Part shown: piece after piece, positions 1 to 6,103 of the stretch
Numbering within the stretch: position 1 is the stretch's first letter
Layout: every line of letters begins with the position of its first letter
Assembly (NCBI GenBank): GCA_024640205.1
Contig: JAHEFL010000002.1
Span: 1-20,947, forward strand
Length of the DNA: 20,947 bases
Direction of reading: 5' to 3'
From: Flavobacteriales bacterium
GTDB lineage: Bacteria > Bacteroidota > Bacteroidia > Flavobacteriales_F > PHOS-HE28
Notes under the pieces: generated by a model
Told to the model about the DNA's origin: nothing
What the model saw: the letters and a program-made list of their open reading frames with translations, nothing else
Database searches by the model: none
Translations under genes and position numbers: made by a program

Positions 1-70
1 AAGAAGAACAAGAAGGTATCTGTGCATGGTCGATGGATTGGGACGGCGAAGATAATGGCCTCATGCAACC

Positions 71-101
71 CCGATACGGTGACGCATGCCACGCTTATCG
101 G
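71..101 (-). terminator. weak hairpin downstream of the HD-domain gene
   Basis: The arms ccgata (71-76) and tatcgg (96-101) pair, with a further GTG/CAC pairing inside. The hairpin begins 12 nt past the stop codon of the HD gene. No T-tract follows on the minus strand, so it is only a possible 3' end element. Nothing else is recognisable in bases 1-113. Confidence 0.25.
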
Positions 102-113
102 TCCATGGTGCGG

Positions 114-584
114 CTATTTCCGGATCTTACCAAGGACCATGTTGGCCTTCGCCTCCTCCACCAGTCGCTTCATACGATGGTAGGCCGTCAACTGACGATT
201 GTACCGCTTCAGGTCGGCCAGATCCAAATTCTCCACATGCAGCAGATCCATCTTGTCCGCAAGGTCATGGATCTTCACACGGATCGCCAGGTTGTTGAGC
301 ATCACCCGGTCGATGTACTGCTCATAGGTCTCCTCCTTACGCCTGGTGATGTGATCCAATGCCACCAGGACCCTTTCACTGAAGCCCTTTTTCGCCAGCT
401 CGTCCAAGGTCAGGTCCGACCGTTCCAGGACATCATGCAGCGCACCCAATATCTGTTCCTCAAGGTCCTGCCCGCGCATCATCACGCGCATCACGTGCAG
501 CACGTATGGTTTACCGAAGCGATCGACCTGGCCCTTATGGACCTTGGCGGCGATCCGTATCGCAGATTCCAGCAGGTGATCCAT
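114..584 (-). CDS. small stand-alone HD-domain phosphohydrolase (RelA/SpoT hydrolase-like)
   Basis: A 156-residue protein that is essentially only an HD domain of the RelA/SpoT hydrolase type (HD_4-like). The opening 'AAKVHKGQ.DRFGKPYVLH' (His16, His30) matches the family's 'A..aH.GQ.R..G.pYi.H'. The metal-binding His50-Asp51 sits in 'ALHDVLERS', and Asp107 in 'VKIHDLADKMD' occupies the position of the family's 'iKlADrlhN'. There is no synthetase, TGS or ACT domain, so it cannot make (p)ppGpp. By family it would hydrolyse (p)ppGpp or another nucleotide, acting in the cytoplasm. The substrate is not shown by the sequence, and the motif after Asp107 is divergent. The start at 584 leaves 23 bp to the upstream lipoprotein gene, so the two are probably co-transcribed. 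The TAG stop is at 114-116. Confidence 0.82.
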   Translation of the reverse strand: MDHLLESAIRIAAKVHKGQVDRFGKPYVLHVMRVMMRGQDLEEQILGALHDVLERSDLTLDELAKKGFSERVLVALDHITRRKEETYEQYIDRVMLNNLAIRVKIHDLADKMDLLHVENLDLADLKRYNRQLTAYHRMKRLVEEAKANMVLGKIRK

Positions 585-607
585 CGAACGAGCGCTTTCG
601 GAGATCG

Positions 608-1309
608 TTAATTGTTCAGTTCGATCCGCAGATCCAGGGCCTTCGGATCTTTCCCGATCACGCCGAAATCAGTCTCCATCCGCACTTCCCTGCTGCTGGT
701 GTTCTCCTTGCTCACACCGTCCGCCACACGGATATCAGCAATGTCCTGTGCGAAGGTGAAGCTGTAACGGTACTTCATACTCTCCAGCATCGCGGCCAAG
801 TCCATGCCATCCTCATCATTGACCCCATCGGCATCCTTATCCTTCGCCATCCCGGCGCCCAATTCATAGGCATGTCCATTGTTCTTGCGGACCAGGGTGT
901 TCCCTTCCCTTGTGAAGAAGGTATAAGCGGTACCCGTGCTGTCAGGCATCAATGCGTTCAGCGCCGCGTTGAGCGCATCCAGGTCCTTGAAGGAAAAACT
1001 CAGGCGCTGGACCCACTCCTGCTTGCTGTTCAGCTTCACCTTCTTGATCCCCGGGATCTGCTTCAAGGCTTCCACCTCTTCGCTCATGTCCATGGTACCC
1101 ATGTCCTCCATGCCTCCACCGTCGCCGCTTTCCTCGCTCATTTCGCCGAGCGTGCTCATCATTTCCCCCAACTCGCTCATGTCCACCACGTATTCCATGG
1201 TCCCGCTACCATCCTTTTTGAAGGTATAATGCTCCTCGATCGTAAGGCAACCACTGAACAGGACCACGCCGACCAGCGCGGGGAGGATCTTCCGAAACAG
1301 AGAGGGCAT
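608..1309 (-). CDS. lipoprotein with acidic Met/Gly-rich insert and calcium-loop-like motif, function unknown
   Basis: A 233-residue lipoprotein precursor. I chose the ATG at 1309 because it places a classic lipoprotein signal at the N-terminus ('ILPALVGVVLFSGC', acylated Cys21). The longer reading from 1468 would add 53 residues that cross the upstream terminator. After Cys21 comes 'IEEHYTFKKDGSGTMEYVVDMSEL', a pattern seen in Bacteroidota lipoproteins of unknown role. An insert rich in Met, Glu, Gly and Asp spans about residues 47-80. A predicted beta-rich body follows. 'DKDADGVNDEDGMD' (157-170) resembles the calcium loop of thrombospondin type 3 repeats. Location is inferred to be periplasmic, anchored to the inner or outer membrane. 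It lies just upstream of the HD-domain gene with a 23-bp gap. I do not recognise a named family, and the function is unknown. Confidence 0.82.
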   Translation of the reverse strand: MPSLFRKILPALVGVVLFSGCLTIEEHYTFKKDGSGTMEYVVDMSELGEMMSTLGEMSEESGDGGGMEDMGTMDMSEEVEALKQIPGIKKVKLNSKQEWVQRLSFSFKDLDALNAALNALMPDSTGTAYTFFTREGNTLVRKNNGHAYELGAGMAKDKDADGVNDEDGMDLAAMLESMKYRYSFTFAQDIADIRVADGVSKENTSSREVRMETDFGVIGKDPKALDLRIELNN

Positions 1310-1333
1310 GTGTGCAGGAGCGAAAAGTGAAGG

Positions 1334-1342
1334 CGCAAGATA
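1334..1342 (-). promoter_or_regulatory. possible -7 element for the lipoprotein gene
   Basis: On the minus strand this reads TATCTTGCG, close to the Bacteroidota -7 box TAnnTTTG. It sits 24 nt upstream of the lipoprotein ATG and downstream of the adhesin terminator, where a promoter is expected. I see no convincing -33 TTG, so this is weak. Confidence 0.25.
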
Positions 1343-1415
1343 CGCTCCATCCCTAAGCGGGCATCCGGTTCCTGAGGAAGCTCGACGAAGCTTTTTCGAC
1401 ACCCTGTCCTGAATG

Positions 1416-1446
1416 AAAAAGCCCGCACCGATCGCTCGGTGCGGGC
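1416..1446 (-). terminator. Rho-independent terminator of the adhesin gene
   Basis: A perfect 11-bp stem (gcccgcaccga 1421-1431, tcggtgcgggc 1436-1446) encloses the loop tcgc. On the minus strand it is followed by TTTTT (1420-1416). It begins 18 bp after the adhesin stop codon and separates that gene from the lipoprotein gene. Confidence 0.9.
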
Positions 1447-1464
1447 CTTCGATCATCTCGAACT

Positions 1465-4400
1465 TCAACGGGCCAGCAGGACGCGGAAAGTATGCTGTTG
1501 GTCACCATTGGTCACGCGCACGAACCATACCCCTGTTGCAAGGCGATCACCGGGTATCGTGATCCTACCGGGTGCCGCAGCAGCCTGCTCGCGCAAGCTC
1601 AAGCGTCCGGTGGCATCCAGCACTTCGATGTTCACCTGGTCACTATTGGAGAAGGTGTGATCGACGAAGATCATCGTGCCACTGCTCCACACATTGACAC
1701 TCGTGTTCCCGGAAACGGCCCCCAGCCCGGTATTGATATCCACCACCACTTCGATGGTCGTGGAGGAGGCGCAGCCGTTGCCGTATGCCGTGAGCGTCAC
1801 GGTGTAGGTCCCCACCATCGCATAGGTGTGCGTCGGATCGGCCTCCTCGCTGGTGGTTCCGTCACCGAATTCCCAGAAATACGAGTCGGCATCCGCGCTG
1901 GTGTTGAAGAACATCACAGGCTCCATGACCTGGATCTCCTCGGTCACCACCTCGAAAGCAGCCAGTGGTCCCGCACCTTCCCCGATGATCAAACCATCCA
2001 GGTTGCTCATGCATCCATTGGCATCGGTGATCGCTACGTCATAGCTACCCGCCACGGCCATGATCTCCGGCTCCGTGGCACCGTTACTCCAGAGGAACTC
2101 GTACGGGGCGACCCCACCGGAAGCCTCCACGCTAAGCATGCCATCTTCCACGCCGGGGCAGCTTGCATCCACGCTCTCCGTGGTCACCACGATCGGTTCT
2201 GGGGCGTCGATGGCAAAGGTGGTGATGAGTGTTCCGCAACCAGCTTCACTGCTCACATGGAGTTCATAGCTACCAGCTGGCAGTTCCTGTTCCACAATGG
2301 CACCCTGCCCGATCGCGAATTGCACGGCGACCGTAACTCCATCCATATCACGCCAGTGAACGTCCGTTGAACCCTCCACTGTGGTGATGGTGGCCACACC
2401 CGTGCCTTCCGCACAAAGCGCATCGGTCGTGCTGAACGGGATCGGTGCACTGGCATGGACAAGGAAGCGTGGCTCTGAAGCATCCGCTTCGGCATCGATT
2501 GAGAAGCTATAGCTGGCTCCTTCGCTCAATGGGGTCAGGGTACCGGTCATCAAGTCCTCCAACACCAGGCAGCTCAATGGTTCCAGCCCGCTCATATCGC
2601 TGGCCGTAACGGTGAACATCCCGGTGACCGGAACATCCACCAGCACCGGGATGGTGATGGCTTCCGAGTAGGTGCCGAAAAAGTTGATCGCCAACTCGTG
2701 CTCATCACTGGTGAGCGTGGAGATCTGTGGCGCGCTCGGGTGTGCAAAGTCGAACTTGAGCACGTCGGCGTCATCCAGCGCCGGGTTGCCATGCAGGAAT
2801 ACGATCAGTGCCTCATCCGAGTATTGATTGATGCCGCTCGATACGGTAAGTCGCAAGGTCGGCTGGGCTTCTTCCTGCCCTCCGAAGAACCCTCCATTCT
2901 GGTTGTTGGCCTTCGCACTTTCGTCAATAGTCGTGGTCACCGAAGATCCGCTTGCCTTTAACCAGAAACCCTGCGAGCTCTGGATCAATCCTGTAGCACC
3001 GTTCACCCCATTACCTACGCCATTCACAATGGTATATGAAGCTGTATTCCCGGTCGCGGGATCATAGATCCAGTAGGAAGAATCAACATCGGCACCGAAC
3101 TCAAGGTTCGAGAAGTCGATCTCCGAAGGAAGGGGGTTGCTCACCATGTTGAAGCCATCCACCAGCGGTGTGCTGGTATCGGTCCAACTCATGGGCAGCG
3201 TGAGCGGTGTGGCCGTTGGAGCGATCGTAGGCGGACCGGTCACATCAATTACGAACGCGGATGTACCACCGAGGGCATCGCCGCTCCACACGGCAAAGCC
3301 CTGTCCTATACCAAGGGATTGTCCCGTACCACTGACGCCTAAGAGACCATCGATCTCGTCGGTACCGGTATCCGTTTCGTCATACCAGCGGACGCTGGGC
3401 CAGAGATCACCATCCACGTAGAAGGGCGGGTAGTTGGAGCCCGGGAAGCCAGCGGTGAAGAAGTCATCGTTCCAGTCGGCCACGGTGCGACCGGCCACTG
3501 CGGAACCCAGCATGCGCCAGTTCGTGGCACCGGCCGGTATGTAGCGCTCCATGGTCAGGTTGCCAGTGAACGTTGCCGTGGAGGAAACAGGACCAAGTCT
3601 GCCCGCACCCGTTGCATTGCTGCGCAAGGTGAGCGAACCGCCGGTGACATCGAAGTCGCCATCCTCCAAAAGCAGGGTGCCGCGCACGACGAGTGCACTG
3701 ACAACGTCAGTTCCGCTGGGGGTGTTCACCACCATGTCGTACACGTCCATGGTACCGGTTCCACCAATAGTGCAGGACGTGCCCAACAGGGAAAGCTCAC
3801 TGTTGTCGTTACCGGTCAGAATGCCGTCGATGAGCGCGGTCGTTCCGAAAACAGTGAACGTGCCGTTGCTCAGTACCAGCGTACCACCCGTTTCCACGGT
3901 CACATCATCCACATCCACTCCGGAGGTATTGGTCACGATATGGGTGTTCTGGATCACCAGCGAGATATCCTCATCGATGACAACGCCGATGATCGGGGAT
4001 CCCATCGGAGTGGCGCTCCAGATGTCATCGCTCACGTTCCCGGTCGCCGTGGAATAAAGCACCGTCGGCGTGCCGACGCACACACAACTCACGTTCCACG
4101 TATCATTCAGTGTGGTCGGGTCCCCGTCATCGCAGGGTTGTCCTGGCACATCGGTCCCAAAGGGTACACCAAGGCAATCACACGGAGCGACCTCGACGGA
4201 TGTGTTGGTCGTGTACAAGGGGCATCCACCAACAGCAACGATCGTATAGGTGACCGTGTAGGTGCCTTCAGTGCTAGCGCCAAGATCGATAGCACCCGTG
4301 CTGGTATTGATACTCAGACCCGCAGGGGATGCGGAATAGGTGCCCCCCCCGGTCCCGGTCTGGGTCACTCCCGCCGTACCTGGATCGCTGCAATAAGGCG

Positions 4401-5445
4401 ATGACGGATAACTGATAGTAGCGCTGGGAGCTGCAGTTATTGTGATTGAGGCGTTCGCACTGATATCTGGACATGGGCCAGGAATGACAAGCGAGTAGGT
4501 TACCGTGTAGGTTCCTGGCGTACTGGTTCCAGTGTTCACTTGACCAGTTCCGGGAATTATTGAAAGACCAGCAGGTAACGCTGAATAAGTTCCGCCAGCT
4601 ACACCGGTCTGCGTAACGTTTACTGTTCCGGCTGTGCTACAGAATGGATTCCCGGTGTAGCCGATGCTTGCAGTCGGACAAGTGTAGGTAAGAGTTATCT
4701 GCCCGTTGGCTCCATTACCTCCAGCACCACCTGGACTTCCTCCTTGTTTTCGAGCTCCACCGCCTCCGCCACCCGGTGCAACACCAGCGGATCCGATATC
4801 TGTCGGATCTACGCCACCATTCCCACCATTACCACCGCCTGCTGGTGCAGTTCCACCCAACTGGTTCACCCCCGGATTACCGTTGCTTCCAATGCTTGCA
4901 GAGGATCCACCGCCGCCCCCAAAGCTTCCACTTCCAGACCCACCGCCACTGGCACCTACCCCACCTGTACCGAGGTCAGAACCGTGCGTTCCGGTTCCAG
5001 CAGCCCCACCCGATATCAGTGTGGTACCAATACCACCAGTCGCTCTAACGGTGGTGGCACTTCCGAACCAACTTTCACTTCCAGAGATCGTTGGAACGGG
5101 ATTCAATCCCCCTCCCCATCCGACCAGATAGCTATACGAATTGCCCGGTGTCACAGCCACTGTACCACCAGCAAATCCACCGCCTCCACCTCCTCCACGC
5201 TGCGAATTCCCGAGAAAAACATCCCCCCCTTTACCTCCGCCTCCCCAAACACGAGCTATCACAGTCGTAACCCCGGGAGGTGCGGTCCATGAACCAGCCC
5301 CACCTGCCGTTATCGTTTCGGTCACCTGGCCTTTGGAATCGAACGATAATCCCAATGAGAATACCATTAATAAAATGGCACTCATCGCACCGACGACACT
5401 TGATAATGGAACTCGTCCGGAAGTTGAAAAGAAAGAGCGGATCAT
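1465..5445 (-). CDS. large secreted mosaic adhesin with T9SS type A C-terminal sorting domain
   Basis: A 1326-residue secreted surface protein. The start at 5445 gives an N-terminal signal (hydrophobic stretch about 20-34, likely cleaved near Gln40). The open frame extends upstream to 5868, but that part runs through hairpin-rich non-coding DNA. Domains in order: glycine-rich domain (about 48-250); two Ig-like repeats of about 80 residues (257-338, 341-420) sharing 'GGTYSA.PAGLSI..., GTYTVTY'; a Cys/Asp module 'CDDGDPTTLNDTW' (422-460); a beta-helix-like region (about 465-630); the module containing 'ERYIPAGATNWRMLGS'; a SprB-type repeat (about 1084-1158, 'SGGVAPYEFLWSNGAT'); a PKD domain (about 1159-1237, 'FWEFGDGTTS..DPTHTY'); and a type A sorting signal (about 1238-1326, 'VEVLDATGR' style, ending 'FRVLLAR'). 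The signal implies export through the type IX system and attachment to the cell surface. A role in adhesion or gliding is inferred. It is monocistronic, with its own terminator. Confidence 0.9.
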   Translation of the reverse strand: MIRSFFSTSGRVPLSSVVGAMSAILLMVFSLGLSFDSKGQVTETITAGGAGSWTAPPGVTTVIARVWGGGGKGGDVFLGNSQRGGGGGGGFAGGTVAVTPGNSYSYLVGWGGGLNPVPTISGSESWFGSATTVRATGGIGTTLISGGAAGTGTHGSDLGTGGVGASGGGSGSGSFGGGGGSSASIGSNGNPGVNQLGGTAPAGGGNGGNGGVDPTDIGSAGVAPGGGGGGARKQGGSPGGAGGNGANGQITLTYTCPTASIGYTGNPFCSTAGTVNVTQTGVAGGTYSALPAGLSIIPGTGQVNTGTSTPGTYTVTYSLVIPGPCPDISANASITITAAPSATISYPSSPYCSDPGTAGVTQTGTGGGTYSASPAGLSINTSTGAIDLGASTEGTYTVTYTIVAVGGCPLYTTNTSVEVAPCDCLGVPFGTDVPGQPCDDGDPTTLNDTWNVSCVCVGTPTVLYSTATGNVSDDIWSATPMGSPIIGVVIDEDISLVIQNTHIVTNTSGVDVDDVTVETGGTLVLSNGTFTVFGTTALIDGILTGNDNSELSLLGTSCTIGGTGTMDVYDMVVNTPSGTDVVSALVVRGTLLLEDGDFDVTGGSLTLRSNATGAGRLGPVSSTATFTGNLTMERYIPAGATNWRMLGSAVAGRTVADWNDDFFTAGFPGSNYPPFYVDGDLWPSVRWYDETDTGTDEIDGLLGVSGTGQSLGIGQGFAVWSGDALGGTSAFVIDVTGPPTIAPTATPLTLPMSWTDTSTPLVDGFNMVSNPLPSEIDFSNLEFGADVDSSYWIYDPATGNTASYTIVNGVGNGVNGATGLIQSSQGFWLKASGSSVTTTIDESAKANNQNGGFFGGQEEAQPTLRLTVSSGINQYSDEALIVFLHGNPALDDADVLKFDFAHPSAPQISTLTSDEHELAINFFGTYSEAITIPVLVDVPVTGMFTVTASDMSGLEPLSCLVLEDLMTGTLTPLSEGASYSFSIDAEADASEPRFLVHASAPIPFSTTDALCAEGTGVATITTVEGSTDVHWRDMDGVTVAVQFAIGQGAIVEQELPAGSYELHVSSEAGCGTLITTFAIDAPEPIVVTTESVDASCPGVEDGMLSVEASGGVAPYEFLWSNGATEPEIMAVAGSYDVAITDANGCMSNLDGLIIGEGAGPLAAFEVVTEEIQVMEPVMFFNTSADADSYFWEFGDGTTSEEADPTHTYAMVGTYTVTLTAYGNGCASSTTIEVVVDINTGLGAVSGNTSVNVWSSGTMIFVDHTFSNSDQVNIEVLDATGRLSLREQAAAAPGRITIPGDRLATGVWFVRVTNGDQQHTFRVLLAR
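4066..4182 (-). other. Cys/Asp-rich module within the adhesin
   Basis: Encodes residues about 422-460, 'CDCLGVPFG...CDDGDPTTLNDTW...CVCVG'. This disulfide-capable module recurs in Bacteroidota T9SS cargo, often between Ig-like repeats. It is listed as a domain landmark, not as a separate gene. Confidence 0.55.
4186..4677 (-). repeat. two tandem Ig-like repeat units (about 245 bp each) inside the adhesin
   Basis: The encoded units at residues 257-338 and 341-420 align along their length. They share a Cys near the start ('PFCS', 'PYCS'), 'TQTG..GGTYSA', 'PAGLSI', 'TSTPGTYTVTYS' versus 'ASTEGTYTVTYT', and a later Cys. DNA identity is visibly lower than protein similarity, so the duplication is old. 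Confidence 0.8.
4702..5244 (-). repeat. glycine-rich low-complexity coding segment of the adhesin
   Basis: Encodes residues about 68-248, dominated by Gly with Ser, Ala, Thr and Asn, including runs of seven and six consecutive glycines. It corresponds to the glycine-rich domain found after the signal peptide of many Bacteroidota surface proteins. The GGN-rich DNA makes it prone to slippage and assembly errors. Confidence 0.8.
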
Positions 5446-5459
5446 GCGCAAAGTGTAAG

Positions 5460-5474
5460 GCGGCAAAAGGCCGC
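5460..5474 (-). promoter_or_regulatory. small hairpin in the adhesin mRNA leader
   Basis: GCGGC (5460-5464) pairs with GCCGC (5470-5474) around a 5-nt loop. It ends 14 nt before the adhesin ATG. If the leader includes it, the hairpin would sit beside the ribosome-binding region and could affect translation. No function is demonstrated by the sequence. Confidence 0.35.
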
Positions 5475-5717
5475 AGTTCGACGAGCGAAAGTACCAATTC
5501 CATGAGAGGATGGCAGGGCATGGATGGAGATGTTGTTGACAATGAAGGAATAGATAGTCTCGGTTGGCAGCCAACAGCAGTGAGTCATGAGTGCGAAGTC
5601 CACTGCCGATGGCTATGGATGCCGATGGGATACTATTGCCATTCGTACCCGTAAGGAATTCCCAGCTTCCGTTACAGAGGCGAGCCCACGAATGACAAAG
5701 GCGCCTCGCGGTGCCAT

Positions 5718-5741
5718 GTCTTTTGTGAACCTGTAGGGAGT
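5718..5741 (-). repeat. near-copy of the tRNA-Arg 3' end (21/24)
   Basis: This 24-nt stretch matches 5959-5982 at 21 of 24 positions, in the same orientation. The source segment covers part of the T-arm, the 3' acceptor strand and 8 nt beyond the mature tRNA 3' end. Such copies typically mark integration at a tRNA 3' end, or a partial duplication. No integrase gene is visible between the copies. Confidence 0.6.
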
Positions 5742-5760
5742 TCCCGCTTTGCAGCGGGAA
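5734..5760. repeat. hairpin element copy 1 (shared tagggagttcccgc core)
   Basis: The core tagggagttcccgc (5734-5747) recurs exactly at 5869-5882. Here TTCCCGC and GCGGGAA form a 7-bp stem around a 6-nt loop (5741-5760), followed by aaaa. It may be a small dispersed palindromic element, but two copies in one region do not prove that. Confidence 0.5.
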
Positions 5761-5776
5761 AAAACCTCGTCTCCAA

Positions 5777-5794
5777 TTCTTCACATGTGAAGAA
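5777..5794. repeat. 18-bp perfect palindrome
   Basis: TTCTTCACATGTGAAGAA reads identically on both strands. It has no spacer, which suits a dimeric regulator's operator better than an RNA hairpin. It lies about 330 bp upstream of the adhesin start. The link to any regulator is inference. Confidence 0.5.
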
Positions 5795-5817
5795 GGCTCC
5801 TGCCAATGCAACAGCAC

Positions 5818-5867
5818 TGGTCCAAAATGAAGAAAGCGCCGAATGGCGCTTTCTTCATTTTGGACCA
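5818..5867. terminator. perfect 23-bp inverted repeat, probable bidirectional terminator
   Basis: The arms at 5818-5840 and 5845-5867 are exact reverse complements around the 4-nt loop gaat. The GC core (GCGCC/GGCGC) is flanked by AAGAA/TTCTT and then AAAAT/ATTTT, so either strand's transcript yields a GC stem followed by a U-rich stretch. This is the form of a bidirectional terminator, although 23 bp is long. It would end read-through from the tRNA on the minus strand. Confidence 0.65.
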
Positions 5868-5868
5868 T

Positions 5869-5894
5869 TAGGGAGTTCCCGCGTCCAGCGCGGG
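5869..5894. repeat. hairpin element copy 2
   Basis: It begins with the same tagggagttcccgc core as 5734-5747. CCCGCG (5878-5883) and CGCGGG (5889-5894) form a 6-bp stem with a 5-nt loop. The stem sequence differs from copy 1 but pairing is kept, which suggests the fold is what is conserved. Confidence 0.5.
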
Positions 5895-5930
5895 ATGAAC
5901 TTCGCGCCTGTCCGTTCCTGCGGAACGAAC

Positions 5931-5955
5931 AAGGCCCCCGCTGAGCGAGGGCCTT
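5931..5955 (-). terminator. hairpin downstream of tRNA-Arg
   Basis: aaggccc (5931-5937) pairs with gggcctt (5949-5955). The stem continues as CGC/GCG after one mismatch, with a 3-nt loop. It starts 12 nt past the tRNA 3' end. The following minus-strand sequence is only moderately T-rich (GTTCGTTCC), so it could be a weak terminator or an RNA-processing boundary, backed up by the stronger repeat at 5818-5867. Confidence 0.55.
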
Positions 5956-5966
5956 GACGGCTTCTG

Positions 5967-6040
5967 TGAACCCGTAGGGAGTCGAACCCCAAACCTCCTG
6001 ATCCGTAGTCAGGTGCTCTATCCAATTGAGCTACGGGTCC
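5967..6040 (-). tRNA. tRNA-Arg (anticodon ACG)
   Basis: The 74-nt minus-strand sequence folds into a full cloverleaf. The acceptor GGACCCG pairs with CGGGTTC (one G-U). The D-stem is GCTC/GAGC, the anticodon stem CCTGA/TCAGG with loop CTACGGA, and the T-arm TGGGG/CCCTA with loop TTCGACT. The discriminator is A. The anticodon is ACG (wobble A probably edited to inosine), reading CGN arginine codons. CCA is not encoded; the bases after the discriminator are CAG. Confidence 0.97.
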
Positions 6041-6053
6041 TGAAAATCGACGG

Positions 6054-6080
6054 CAAAGATAGGCATCCGGGAAATGCCAA
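6054..6080 (-). promoter_or_regulatory. Bacteroidota-type promoter of tRNA-Arg
   Basis: The minus strand reads TTG (6080-6078), a 16-bp spacer, then TATCTTTG (6061-6054), an exact match to the -7 consensus TAnnTTTG. Transcription would start near 6047, about 7 nt before the mature tRNA. It lies between the YdcF-like gene and the tRNA. Confidence 0.75.
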
Positions 6081-6103
6081 CTCACAGGATGATCCTCTAT
6101 TCC

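Larger units (their letters stand above)
5446..5966. other. 521-bp non-coding region between adhesin and tRNA-Arg, dense in inverted repeats
   Basis: I find no credible gene here. The region holds a leader hairpin next to the adhesin start, a copy of the tRNA 3' end (5718-5741), two related small hairpins (5734-5760, 5869-5894), an 18-bp palindrome (5777-5794), a 23-bp perfect inverted repeat (5818-5867) and a hairpin just past the tRNA (5931-5955). It must contain the adhesin promoter, but no clean TTG/TAnnTTTG pair is visible. The closest -7 candidates on the minus strand are TACTTTCG (about 5485-5492) and TACACTTTG (5449-5457). Confidence 0.6.

Noticed and set aside
1..113. Possible gene end at the left edge
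   Set aside because: No frame in this short stretch shows recognisable protein features; only a weak hairpin after the HD gene is visible.
506..1330. Plus-strand open frame of 274 codons
   Set aside because: Antisense to the lipoprotein gene and the start of the HD gene, both of which have good motifs on the minus strand.
4702..5244. GGN-rich tract considered as a possible non-coding repeat array or CRISPR-like structure
   Set aside because: The repeats are irregular, have no constant unit or spacer, and read through as one glycine-rich domain in frame with the signal peptide and downstream domains.
5446..5868. N-terminal extension of the adhesin by 141 codons
   Set aside because: The frame is open, but it would translate through the 23-bp inverted repeat and the 18-bp palindrome, and would bury the signal peptide that starts cleanly at 5445.
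5855..6085. Minus-strand open frame of 76 codons containing VAQLDRAPDYGSGGLGFDS
   Set aside because: This peptide is the well-known spurious translation of a tRNA-Arg gene; the frame runs straight through the tRNA and its flanking hairpins.
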